This document shows, piece after piece, positions 1 through 6,885 of a stretch of DNA of 18,469 nucleotides; position 1 is the first letter of the stretch; every line of letters begins with the position of its first letter. Under the pieces are notes generated by a model. That model was given only the letters and a program-made list of their open reading frames with translations, searched no databases and was not told where the DNA came from. The stretch comes from Bacillota bacterium (GTDB taxonomy: Bacteria > Bacillota > Proteinivoracia > UBA4975): the NCBI GenBank assembly GCA_012727415.1, contig JAAYHI010000182.1:1-18469 (forward strand). The letters are read 5' to 3'. Both the position numbers and the translations under genes were made by a program.

Positions 1-1
1 C

Positions 2-190
2 AGCACCCTGCGGGGCAAGACCGGCACCTCGGAAATCAGCAAAGAGAGGCAAATAGCGTGGTACATTTGCTACTTTGATGATTACGTGCTGGCTGTTACC
101 CTGGAAGGGGATTCTGCTCTCAGCAGTCCCCAAGCGGTGCAGGTGGCAAGGGAGTGTCTCGAATCTGGCATCCGGGACCAGGGTTATTAG
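2..190 (+). CDS. Penicillin-binding transpeptidase, C-terminal end (partial)
   Basis: Only the last 62 codons lie in the window and the 5' end is cut off. The frame opens with GKTGTSE, the KTG box that lines the active site of penicillin-binding transpeptidases and serine beta-lactamases. It continues with the strand pattern expected after that box (AWYICYFDDYVLAVTLEG) and a final amphipathic helix. In this family the enzyme is anchored in the cytoplasmic membrane and cross-links peptidoglycan outside it. The fragment cannot separate a class B PBP from a BlaR/MecR-type sensor or a class D beta-lactamase, because the SxxK and SxN boxes are upstream of the window. The next gene is convergent. 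Confidence 0.72.
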   Translation, partial: STLRGKTGTSEISKERQIAWYICYFDDYVLAVTLEGDSALSSPQAVQVARECLESGIRDQGY

Positions 191-194
191 CCAA

Positions 195-266
195 CCCCCC
201 TGTCTGGGGGGGATTACATATTATGGCCTGAAAAAGGTCCTGCCGCCTTTGCCGGGGAACCCGGCA
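195..266. repeat. Two short hairpins between convergent genes
   Basis: The gap between the PBP stop and the convergent GNAT stop holds two inverted repeats. The first is a C6/G6-7 stem at 195-212 with a TGTCT loop. The second is a 7-bp TGCCGGG/CCCGGCA stem at 250-266 with a GAA loop. Neither has a T tail on either strand, so they are not canonical intrinsic terminators. Their position suggests transcript 3'-end structures or Rho-linked stops. The pairing is seen directly; the role is inferred. Confidence 0.4.
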
Positions 267-289
267 GCAACTCAAAAGTACGGATATCG

Positions 290-1369
290 TTACGAACCGG
301 GCTGCAGGTCGATGTCCAGCTCACTGTCGCCGTAGCTGAAAAACCAATTGTCTTCCCTTCTCAGGGGGGACAGGTCTATATCTGCCAGGGGACAGGCAAT
401 GAACATGTTATTGGCCAGGGCATTTTTCAGGGGTTTAAAGCCATACATCCCCAGGTAATTGTCAAAGACCCGGCCGGAACTGTTGATAATATGGCGCAGG
501 CCTTTGCTGCGGCAATACTTGATGGTTGCCAGCACCAGGGCTGGCAGCTGGCGGGACTTGGCAGGACCCAGATAGTCGACAATGAAGCATGCTCCCCTGC
601 TGGTAGTGCGAAAGATCAGCATTGCTACGGGCTTATCCCCCTCCAGGGCCACGACAAATTTGTAGTCCTGGCCCGGGCGCAGATTATAGCGCCAATGGAA
701 GTAGGGATAATCCCGCTGCACCAAGACGGCAAAGGAATCTTTCATCTCGTCCCAGATTTCCTGGGTGGCAGGCGGGGCGGCGGAGAGAATGGCAGTTTCC
801 ACTGATCCGGCCTCTTTTGCCAAAGCAGCAATTCGCCTGTCGTCGATTCGTTGAAAGAGGTTGTTGCCCATAGCCGCCAGGGGCCTGGCCAGCGGGTATT
901 TGGCGAGGTGGGCCTTGATGTCCAGGGGGCGGATCACTGCCCTGCGTTCCAGGAGGGAGTGCCAGCCGAACTTGGCATAGCCGGGATAGGAATTAGAGTT
1001 GGCGAAACCCAGGACCAGCTGAATGCCTAATTCTCGCGCCCTTGCCAGGCTGTACTCAGTCATTGCCCGGAAGATGCCCTGGCGCTGATAGTCGGGATGG
1101 GTCATGGTCTTAACGGACCAGGCTGCCAAATATCTCTTGCCTGCAATACACAAGGGCACTGGAATTAAACCGTCGGAAGCAATTACCCTCTCCTTGTCCC
1201 GGGCAATATGGAGGAGATGAATTCCCCGGGGGTTGTATATGTTTTCGGCAAAAAGCCATTGGTACATTTCCTTGTTTGTCACAGCTCTGGTGCCGTAAAT
1301 GGACTGGCTGAGGGCAACAAAACCGGAGAAATCCCGCTGAAAATCCAACTGAGATATTGGATATTTCAT
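290..1369 (-). CDS. GNAT-family N-acetyltransferase
   Basis: A 359-residue protein with an N-terminal GNAT fold. It moves an acetyl group from acetyl-CoA to an unknown amine. The acetyl-CoA-binding motif A is at residues about 90-103 (THPDYQRQGIFRAM, the Q/R-x-x-G-x-G/A pattern with F in the last place). The following strand and loop (GFANSNSYPGYAKFGW, about 121-136) are typical of larger GNAT enzymes. The remaining about 200 residues look like a second, degenerate GNAT-like half. The start is set at the ATG of MKYPISQ because a GGGGGGAGAG site lies a few bases before it. A TTG start 21 bases further upstream is possible but lies before that site. The gene diverges from the receiver-domain gene. 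The substrate cannot be told from the sequence. Confidence 0.8.
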   Translation of the reverse strand: MKYPISQLDFQRDFSGFVALSQSIYGTRAVTNKEMYQWLFAENIYNPRGIHLLHIARDKERVIASDGLIPVPLCIAGKRYLAAWSVKTMTHPDYQRQGIFRAMTEYSLARARELGIQLVLGFANSNSYPGYAKFGWHSLLERRAVIRPLDIKAHLAKYPLARPLAAMGNNLFQRIDDRRIAALAKEAGSVETAILSAAPPATQEIWDEMKDSFAVLVQRDYPYFHWRYNLRPGQDYKFVVALEGDKPVAMLIFRTTSRGACFIVDYLGPAKSRQLPALVLATIKYCRSKGLRHIINSSGRVFDNYLGMYGFKPLKNALANNMFIACPLADIDLSPLRREDNWFFSYGDSELDIDLQPGS

Positions 1370-1513
1370 AAGCTCTCCCCCCGTGTCCAATAAGGATTTT
1401 GCTCCAGTCTATGCAATTTGCCCAGCAAGGGGGAAAGAAAATATCTGGAAGAGGCAGGGATTTTCTATGCCGATGTGGAATAAATCAAAAAACGGCAGGA
1501 GGGGGAAAAGCCG

Positions 1514-1873
1514 ATGACCAAAACTGCGATTATTGCCGATGACGATCCCATTTCCCGGGCAAGAGTAGAAGCCTTGGCAATCCAACAAAACTATAAAATT
1601 ATCGCTTCGGTGGATAACGGTGCCGACGCGGTTTTGCGTATTTTGCAACACCGGCCAGACAAGATATTTTTGGATGTAATTATGCCAAAATTAGACGGGC
1701 TGGGAGTCCTGGAAGAATTGGCCAATTTCCAGGATTACAAACCGGATATCACTATGGTCACTTCTTACCGGCGCAGAGAGATTATTGAACATGCCCTCAA
1801 ACTGGGGGCAACGGATTACCTTATAAAAACACCGGGGGGACTTCAGAAGGGCGACAACCTGCTGTTTGATTAA
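1514..1873 (+). CDS. Stand-alone response-regulator receiver domain protein (CheY-like)
   Basis: A 119-residue protein made only of a receiver domain. The acidic pocket is D10/D11, the phosphoacceptor is D54 (FLDVIMP), the switch residue is T83 or S84 (MVTSY) and the conserved lysine is K105 (LIK). It should accept phosphate from a histidine kinase and signal by protein contact, since no DNA-binding or enzymatic domain follows. No kinase gene is in the window. It starts at ATG with GGCAGGAGGGGG upstream. The C-terminus is odd: after K105 the usual proline and last helix are replaced by a short glycine-rich tail, and a six-G run occurs at that point. It may be a degenerate or frame-shifted receiver. 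Confidence 0.85.
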   Translation: MTKTAIIADDDPISRARVEALAIQQNYKIIASVDNGADAVLRILQHRPDKIFLDVIMPKLDGLGVLEELANFQDYKPDITMVTSYRRREIIEHALKLGATDYLIKTPGGLQKGDNLLFD

Positions 1874-1963
1874 CTGCGGCACAACTAATACGCCTTTCTA
1901 AAGACAATGATGCCAACAGTACGTTAGGCAGTGACGGTTCCATTATGGGGGGAGAGTGAGGTT

Positions 1964-2836
1964 GTGTCTGTTTGCATTGATATTGCGCTGGTGAAAACTC
2001 TCACCGCGCAGCCAGATTCTCTGGCGGCCGCCGCCGATAGCCCGGGGTTTCGCCTGTATTGGCGCAAAGCTGGCCTTGACCCCAATGAGGCTTTGACGGA
2101 GCTGGCAACACCTGAAGTGAAAGCCAGGTTGCTTGCCTTAAAAGAAGAGGTGCAGGGAAGAAGTGTCTTGGGAGCTTTAGGCCGAATCTCCGGGGCCTCT
2201 ATTGAGCAGCAAGTTGCCCGCCATATTCCCGCCGGCGGGGTAGTTGATTCCTGTGTGGAGTTTGTCCCGGGAGGAAGACTTCCCCTTGTTGCCGAAGGGA
2301 ATACGGTGGCTGTAAACCTCTTTGCCTTGGAGTTACAGGGCAATAAACTATATATAGGGGATTTCCCCCTGCTATCCATCCTTGCAAATCGCGTCCACTG
2401 CTTAGCTTCGGAAAAGCTTGTCCCTGGCCTGGATACTGCAAATGTTTCACCCCTTACTGTGTTCCTGGTCCGCATGCTCAGGGAGAGTTGTGCCACCCTC
2501 TTTTTTACAGTGCCAGTTTCTGGATCCATATATAACCTATGGCAGCAGGCGGAAAAACGGCGCGATGAGGATGTGGAGCTATTGTGCAAGTACATACAAG
2601 GCGGAAAGCGTGCTGCCGACCTTCAGGAGCTGGAACAGCATTTTTCCCTGGGAGTCAATGCTGCCCTTGTTGCCAGATATCCCCTGGGCACCTGGATGTG
2701 CCAGGTCATCGAAGGGGCCTTTGGCCGCAGCTACCTGGTTAACTTGCTGCCCCAGGCCCATAATTTTCTCACTGCCTTTGAAGAAGCCAGGATCAAGTTT
2801 GGCTTGCCAGATAAATTCAGCATGGTGAGTGTGTAA
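1964..2836 (+). CDS. Conserved hypothetical protein, resembles a DUF5700-type metallopeptidase with a lost zinc motif
   Basis: A soluble protein of about 290 residues with no signal peptide or membrane segment. I do not recognise it with certainty. Its layout resembles putative zinc-dependent peptidases of the DUF5700 kind: HIPAGG at about 87-92, a beta-rich stretch ending in VAVNLFALEL, then a helix where HExxH would be expected, and late YPLGTWMCQVIE at about 239-250. The expected H-E-x-x-H reads N-R-V-H-C (about 142-146), so the catalytic glutamate and one histidine would be missing. GTG at 1964 is chosen because GGGGGGAG lies 9 bases upstream; a GTG at 1931 is in frame but lacks such a site. 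The stop overlaps the start of the nitroreductase (TAATG), implying coupled translation and a shared role. Confidence 0.6.
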   Translation: MSVCIDIALVKTLTAQPDSLAAAADSPGFRLYWRKAGLDPNEALTELATPEVKARLLALKEEVQGRSVLGALGRISGASIEQQVARHIPAGGVVDSCVEFVPGGRLPLVAEGNTVAVNLFALELQGNKLYIGDFPLLSILANRVHCLASEKLVPGLDTANVSPLTVFLVRMLRESCATLFFTVPVSGSIYNLWQQAEKRRDEDVELLCKYIQGGKRAADLQELEQHFSLGVNAALVARYPLGTWMCQVIEGAFGRSYLVNLLPQAHNFLTAFEEARIKFGLPDKFSMVSV

Positions 2837-3597
2837 TGAACTGGTTGCAGTTAATTGAACGTCGTGTTTCTGTGCGTCAGTATCAAGAGAATATCGATGA
2901 GTCAACCTTGGCGGCTGTCCGGAAGATTTGCGAGCATGTCAGGAACTATAATGACTCGCCTTTAAAATTTTATCTCTTGCCGGGGACTGAAGTTCATCAG
3001 CACCAAAAGTCCCTTGGTCCCTTTGGACGGGTCTGGGCCCCTTGGTACATTGCCGCCGTTGCCCCGGCTGATGCTGTTTCTCTGTTTAATTTGGGCTACA
3101 GCGGGCAGCGGGTGGTGCTGGAACTCACTGCGCTGGGCATAGGGACTTGCTGGTTGGGGTCCCTGGTTGATTGGTCAGCCCTGGGGGACAGCCTCAGCCT
3201 GGGTAAAGGAGAAGCAGTCAGGACCCTGATAGCCTGGGGCCGAAAACTTGAGCCCCTTGCAGAGAAGCCTGGTCGTCGTCTGCCCCCTGAGACAATCGCG
3301 GTATTTCCCGGGGATAAGGATGTTAAGTATCCCTGGAGGACGGTATTGGAGGCCGTGCGCTGGGCCCCGTCTGCAATCAATGGCCAACCCTGGCGCCTGT
3401 GGTTCGGCGCCGATGCAGTGCACCTGTACAGCCGGCCCCGAAGGATTACACGCCGGTACTGTCCGATTGATATGGGCATTGCCTTGTGTCATCTTGAGCT
3501 GGCGTGCCAGCAACTGAACATTCCCGGCCGCCTTGGCGAAGGGGAGCATCCCCGGCGAAAGGGCTGGGAATACTGGGCTTCTTATTTGTTCGACTAG
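2836..3597 (+). CDS. Nitroreductase-family protein, TM1586 type
   Basis: A 253-residue flavin-dependent oxidoreductase-like protein. The N-terminal RRVSVRQY (about 9-16) is the FMN-phosphate-binding motif of nitroreductases. The protein then repeats the fold in a second half, with WAPSAINGQPWRLWF (about 176-190), the substrate/flavin loop. This two-half layout of about 250 residues is that of the TM1586-like putative nitroreductases, where both halves sit in one chain. LGIGTCWLG (about 100-108) is the conserved helix-strand after the flavin site. The physiological substrate is unknown. The ATG shares one base with the stop of the upstream gene, so it is almost certainly co-translated with it. 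A strong terminator follows directly. Confidence 0.85.
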   Translation: MNWLQLIERRVSVRQYQENIDESTLAAVRKICEHVRNYNDSPLKFYLLPGTEVHQHQKSLGPFGRVWAPWYIAAVAPADAVSLFNLGYSGQRVVLELTALGIGTCWLGSLVDWSALGDSLSLGKGEAVRTLIAWGRKLEPLAEKPGRRLPPETIAVFPGDKDVKYPWRTVLEAVRWAPSAINGQPWRLWFGADAVHLYSRPRRITRRYCPIDMGIALCHLELACQQLNIPGRLGEGEHPRRKGWEYWASYLFD

Positions 3598-3622
3598 AGA
3601 GAACTGACCGGTTCTCTTTTTT
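3598..3622 (+). terminator. Intrinsic terminator after the nitroreductase
   Basis: A 7-bp stem AGAGAAC/GTTCTCT (3598-3604 with 3611-3617) and TGACCG loop is followed by a T run at 3617-3622. It closes the hypothetical-protein/nitroreductase transcript. RNase HI begins only 27 bases downstream, so rnhA needs partial read-through or a promoter inside the nitroreductase gene. Confidence 0.75.
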
Positions 3623-3649
3623 CATGACTCCCCGGGAGGAGGGACGGAG

Positions 3650-4084
3650 ATGAAAAAGAAAGTGCAAATTTATACTGATGGGGCCTGTTCGGGCAATCCC
3701 GGCCCCGGCGGCTGGGCAGCTATCCTGATCTACGGGGAGCATTCTAAAGAGCTCAGCGGTTATGAGCCCGAAACGACAAATAACCGCATGGAGATGACAG
3801 CGGTTATCAATGGGTTTCAGGCTCTAAAAGAGCCGTGTCAGGTTACTCTGTTCAGCGATTCTCAGCTTGTAGTGCAGGCTTTTAACTCTGGCTGGATTTC
3901 CAACTGGCTGAAAACCGGGTTCAAGGGAGGAAAGGTCAAGAACATCGATTTGTGGCAGGAAATATTGAGGGTAATTGCTCCCCATCAAGTGCAATGGGTT
4001 TGGGTAAAAGGACATCAAGACAACCCCTTGAACAATCGCTGTGACGAGTTGGCGCGCAAAGCGATAGCCGACAACAATAACTAG
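3650..4084 (+). CDS. rnhA: Ribonuclease HI
   Basis: A 144-residue RNase HI that cuts the RNA strand of RNA-DNA hybrids during replication and repair. All catalytic residues are in their expected places: D10 (YTDGACSGNPGPGGW), E48 (NNRMEM), D70 (FSDSQ), H122 (GHQDNP) and D132. The basic-protrusion region (NWLKTGFKGGKVKN) is present, as in the E. coli-type enzyme. Length and start agree with the family; the start is the ATG after GGGAGGAGGG. It sits just behind the nitroreductase terminator and 16 bases before a membrane-protein gene, which is probably co-transcribed but has no clear functional tie. Confidence 0.97.
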   Translation: MKKKVQIYTDGACSGNPGPGGWAAILIYGEHSKELSGYEPETTNNRMEMTAVINGFQALKEPCQVTLFSDSQLVVQAFNSGWISNWLKTGFKGGKVKNIDLWQEILRVIAPHQVQWVWVKGHQDNPLNNRCDELARKAIADNNN

Positions 4085-4100
4085 CGGGTGGTGCCGGGAA

Positions 4101-4625
4101 TTGAAAACCTGTTGGTTGACAATTCCATACATAGTCCTGGCAGCTGTTGCTGCAGTTCGATTCTGCCTGTTGTCCGTTCTGCCTGGTGACCAGGAGGACA
4201 AGTGGTCCAGGCAGTTTTTTCGCGCCTTAAGAGATCTGGCTTTTCTGTGCCTCCTGACTCTCCTGGCCTGTTCCTGGCTTTCCGGTTTCTTCCCCTGGGT
4301 TAATTTGGTGATGCTGTCTGTTCTGGCCACGGTGTTGTTGGTCAAGACTGCCCTAGTGTCGATTTTGTGGCTGTTATGCGCTGGGCAAGCTGTTCCCCAC
4401 CGCCTAAGTCGCTGGGCGATTGCTGTTGCCAGGTTTCAACCTGGCCAGGGCAGCCGGGCTCTTGGTTGGGGGGCGGCTTTTGTGTTCACCGGGGCAGCAG
4501 CCTTAATTGCGTACTTGTATTCCGGTGACATGCCCTTGCTGCTTGCGGCTTTTCTGTCGTTGACCCTGGGCTTTGTTTCTTTGCTGCAGGGGGCATCCCG
4601 CCTGTTAAAGGCAAAAAAGGCATAG
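4101..4625 (+). CDS. Hypothetical five-segment membrane protein
   Basis: A 174-residue, highly hydrophobic protein with likely membrane segments at about 8-27, 45-64, 68-94, 122-141 and 145-164 and a basic tail (RLLKAKKA). I recognise no family and no catalytic motif. The start is taken as TTG, because no ATG or GTG in this frame gives a better N-terminus. The site before it is weak (GGGTGGTG), suggesting translation coupled to rnhA, which ends 16 bases upstream. A 45-residue membrane peptide follows. Assignment as a real gene rests on the long open frame, the consistent hydrophobic pattern and the tight spacing. The function is unknown. Confidence 0.65.
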   Translation: MKTCWLTIPYIVLAAVAAVRFCLLSVLPGDQEDKWSRQFFRALRDLAFLCLLTLLACSWLSGFFPWVNLVMLSVLATVLLVKTALVSILWLLCAGQAVPHRLSRWAIAVARFQPGQGSRALGWGAAFVFTGAAALIAYLYSGDMPLLLAAFLSLTLGFVSLLQGASRLLKAKKA

Positions 4626-4694
4626 CGGGTAAAGGGTCTGGTTCCCGTATAGCAATGCACGGTAGAGGCACACTATGAAAAAGGAGGGATTGCA

Positions 4695-4832
4695 TTGAGT
4701 TGCAACGATACTAAGCAGCCCCTTTCAGTGTTGATTCGCAATGGCGCATATCTTATAGCTCTCCTGGCAATCCTTTGGTTCATAGGCCGCTACGTGCTTC
4801 CAATTATTTGGGCCCTGATTTCCAAGATATGA
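4695..4832 (+). CDS. Small single-pass membrane peptide (45 residues)
   Basis: A short frame that begins MSCNDTKQPLSV and ends WALISKI. One strongly hydrophobic stretch (about 19-43, with GRYVLP in the middle) suggests a single membrane span. The TTG start has a strong AAGGAGGG site 6 bases upstream, which is the main support, together with the intact hydrophobic reading and the inverted repeat that follows the stop by 5 bases. A seven-codon frame (ATG at 4675, stop TGA at 4696) overlaps its start, so the start may be translationally coupled. It resembles no family I know. It could belong to a transcript with the larger membrane-protein gene. Confidence 0.5.
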   Translation: MSCNDTKQPLSVLIRNGAYLIALLAILWFIGRYVLPIIWALISKI

Positions 4833-4837
4833 GCATA

Positions 4838-4876
4838 AACTAAGTAAAACTCCTGGGGGAGGAGTTTTACTTAGTT
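4838..4876. repeat. Perfect 17-bp inverted repeat with GGGGG loop
   Basis: Bases 4838-4854 pair without a mismatch with 4860-4876 around a five-G loop. The stem is A/T rich with a CTCCT/AGGAG top. There is no T tail beyond the stem on either strand, although the right arm holds TTTTAC. It lies between the small membrane peptide and the metG promoter, where a terminator would be expected. It may end the rnhA transcript by structure alone, protect a 3' end, or bind a regulator. Confidence 0.8.
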
Positions 4877-4950
4877 ATGGGGGTTGTGTACTGCTCTGTC
4901 GATAAAATATTCGCTGCCTGGCCTCCCAATTTGGGGGTAGGGAGAGAAAT

Positions 4951-4980
4951 TTGACATTCTCCCTTCTGCCTGTATATAAT
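4951..4980 (+). promoter_or_regulatory. Promoter of the metG T-box leader
   Basis: An exact TTGACA -35 (4951-4956) and an exact TATAAT -10 (4975-4980) are separated by 18 bases, a consensus sigma-A-type promoter. Transcription would begin near 4987, just before stem I of the T-box. Confidence 0.82.
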
Positions 4981-4986
4981 AATCCA

Positions 4987-5226
4987 TACTGCAATGACAG
5001 GAAGAGTAAGAGGGACAGCGCACCCAGTGAGCCGGGACAGTGGGAACCGGTTGCATAAAGCCCTTTGAACATGGTCCTGGAGCTTTGCGGCCGAACCATT
5101 TGGCCAGGCCGTGACGGAGCGCCCGTTATCGCGTTTAAAGAGGCCGCTTCATGGCGGCAATGCGGGGTGGTACCGCGGGATAAATGCCCGTCCCGGCCGA
5201 ATGGCTGGCACGGGTATATTTTTTGG
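4987..5226 (+). promoter_or_regulatory. T-box riboswitch, methionine-specific (AUG specifier), upstream of metG
   Basis: The leader carries the hallmarks of a tRNA-sensing T-box. Stem I is formed by CAGGA (4998-5002) with TCCTG (5075-5079) and AAGAGGG-type pairing of 5009-5014 with 5061-5066. Between these lies the specifier loop, with AGTA (5005-5008) opposite GAAC followed by ATG at 5071-5073, the methionine codon. The T-box sequence GGTGGTACCGCG is at 5166-5177; TGGT matches the ACCA end of an uncharged tRNA with discriminator A, as in tRNA-Met. A terminator follows: CCCGT/ACGGG outer stem (5187-5191 with 5210-5214), an inner stem around GAAT, and T6 at 5219-5224. The 5' half of this stem can instead pair with the T-box region to form the antiterminator. 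Uncharged tRNA-Met should therefore turn metG on. The transcript start is inferred from the promoter. Confidence 0.93.
5187..5224 (+). terminator. Regulated terminator of the T-box leader
   Basis: The outer stem CCCGT/ACGGG and the inner stem 5193-5198 with 5203-5208, loop GAAT, are followed by TATATTTTTT. CCCG at 5187-5190 can instead pair with CGGG at 5176-5179 in the antiterminator, so the two folds exclude each other. The metG ribosome binding site starts right after the T run. Confidence 0.88.
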
Positions 5227-5238
5227 AGGTGGAGACCC

Positions 5239-6885
5239 ATGACAAGAAAAATCTTAATTTGCAGCGCCTGGCCGTATGCCAATGGTTCTTTGCATCTGGG
5301 CCACATTGCCGGCCTGCTGCCTGCGGATATTCTGGCCCGGTATTTCCGCCTGGCGGGAGATGATGTGCTCTTTGTTTCCGGCAGCGACTGCCACGGCACC
5401 CCGATTACAGTCAGGGCCAGCCAGGAGGGGCGGCTGCCCGGGGAAGTGGCCAGCCAATTCCACCAGGAGTTTGTCGAGAGCTTTGCCGGCCTCGGGTTCA
5501 GCTACGACCGCTACGCGGCCACTATCGACGCCCCTCATCAGGAGCAGGTCCAGGAAATCATTCGCCATTTATATGACCAGGGCTGGCTGTACCCCCAGGA
5601 ACAGGAGCAGACCTGGTGCCAGCACTGCGAAAAGTTCTTGCCGGACCGCTATGTGGAGGGCACTTGCCCCCGCTGCGGCGCCAAAGATGCCCGGGGGGAT
5701 CAGTGCGACAGCTGCGGTAGCTTGTTGGATCCCGGCGATTTGGCTGATAAGCACTGCAAACTCTGCGGCCACCAGCCTGGAATTAAGAAGACCCAGCACC
5801 TCTTTTTCAAGCTCTCAAATTTCCAAGAGGCTATTCAGGACCTGGCAGGCAAAAAAGGCCCCCATTGGCGTATCAATGCCCGGGAAGCCACCCGGCGCTA
5901 CCTGCGGGAGGGCTTGCACGACCGGGCCATCAGCCGGGACATCGATTGGGGAATTCCCATCCCCTTGCCTGGCTATGAAGACAAGCGGGTATATGTATGG
6001 TTTGAAGCGGTGCTGGGCTATTTAACCACCAGCAAGCGCTGGGCAGAAGAGAAGGGAGACCCGGATGCCTGGAGAGTTTTCTGGAGCAAGGACGCTGCCA
6101 GCTACTATGTCCACGGCAAGGACAATATTCCCTTCCATACAGTAATCCTGCCGGGACTGTTGCTGGCTATCGACCCTGATCTCAATCTGCCGGATCGAAT
6201 TATCTCCAGTGAATTCCTCAATATCGAGGGAAAGAAGCTGTCCACCAGCAAAAACTGGGCGGTGTGGATTCCAGATTTCCTGGAGAACTACTCCCCTGAC
6301 TCTCTTCGCTACTTCTTGACCGTCAACGGCCCCGAGTCCAGGGATGCTGACTTTTCCTGGCGGGAATTTGTCGAGCGCAATAATGGAGAGCTGGCGGGGG
6401 CCTGGGGGAATCTCGTCAATCGCACCCTTACCTTTGTGCACAAATACTTCGAAGGTCTGGTTCCCGGAGGCAGCAATGAAGAGGGCGATTTGCTCCTGGG
6501 GAATATCAAAGCCCTGTATGCCACTGTCGGCAGCCTCATTGAAGAGGGGCATCTGAAAGAGGCCCTGAAACTTGTCTTTGAACAAGTGCGGGCCTGCAAC
6601 AAGTACTTTGACAGCCAGGCGCCCTGGCAGTCAATAAAAACAGATAAAGAGGCCTGCGCAGGGACAATCGCGGTGTGCATCCAGGCAATTGCCAACCTGG
6701 CAGTCCTCACAGCTCCCTTCTTGCCCTTTGCCTCGGAAAAAATCTTCGCCACCCTGGGGCTTTCCGCTGCAAGCTGGCAGTGGCAGACCGTTCCCCAGGG
6801 GGGACAGGTGTTAAAGCCGGAAATTCTCTTTCCCAACCTGGACAAGGAGGTTATCGAAAAAGAGATTGCCAAACTGGGGAAATAG
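5239..6885 (+). CDS. metG: Methionyl-tRNA synthetase (MetRS)
   Basis: A 548-residue class I synthetase that charges tRNA-Met in the cytoplasm. The HIGH-type motif is HLGH (about 19-22) and the KMSKS-type loop is KLSTS (about 333-337). Between them are four CxxC pairs (C127/C130, C143/C146, C156/C159, C173/C176), giving a two-knuckle zinc domain as in E. coli- and archaea-like MetRS. The anticodon-binding helical domain follows to the end. The C-terminal dimerisation/tRNA-binding domain found in many MetRS is absent. The start is the ATG at 5239 after GGAGGTGGAG. The frame stays open back through the T-box leader, but that part is regulatory RNA. Expression is controlled by the upstream T-box. 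The stop abuts the stop of the convergent coiled-coil gene. Confidence 0.97.
   Translation: MTRKILICSAWPYANGSLHLGHIAGLLPADILARYFRLAGDDVLFVSGSDCHGTPITVRASQEGRLPGEVASQFHQEFVESFAGLGFSYDRYAATIDAPHQEQVQEIIRHLYDQGWLYPQEQEQTWCQHCEKFLPDRYVEGTCPRCGAKDARGDQCDSCGSLLDPGDLADKHCKLCGHQPGIKKTQHLFFKLSNFQEAIQDLAGKKGPHWRINAREATRRYLREGLHDRAISRDIDWGIPIPLPGYEDKRVYVWFEAVLGYLTTSKRWAEEKGDPDAWRVFWSKDAASYYVHGKDNIPFHTVILPGLLLAIDPDLNLPDRIISSEFLNIEGKKLSTSKNWAVWIPDFLENYSPDSLRYFLTVNGPESRDADFSWREFVERNNGELAGAWGNLVNRTLTFVHKYFEGLVPGGSNEEGDLLLGNIKALYATVGSLIEEGHLKEALKLVFEQVRACNKYFDSQAPWQSIKTDKEACAGTIAVCIQAIANLAVLTAPFLPFASEKIFATLGLSAASWQWQTVPQGGQVLKPEILFPNLDKEVIEKEIAKLGK

Noticed and set aside
1410..1489. Reading frame ending KYLEEAGIFYADVE before the receiver gene
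   Set aside because: It looks like a protein tail, but it has no start codon with a ribosome binding site and is closed by a stop about 100 bases upstream. At most it is a gene remnant.
5065..5238. In-frame N-terminal extension of MetRS by 58 residues
   Set aside because: The stretch is the T-box leader with a specifier loop, T-box sequence and terminator. The MetRS fold begins at MTRKILICSAWPYANG, and a good ribosome binding site precedes ATG 5239.
5276..6025. Long open frame inside metG in another frame, and similar long frames on the opposite strand of the helicase, thiolase and RNase H genes
   Set aside because: These are shadow frames of strongly coding genes. Their products are rich in R, P and S without motifs, and they lack ribosome binding sites.
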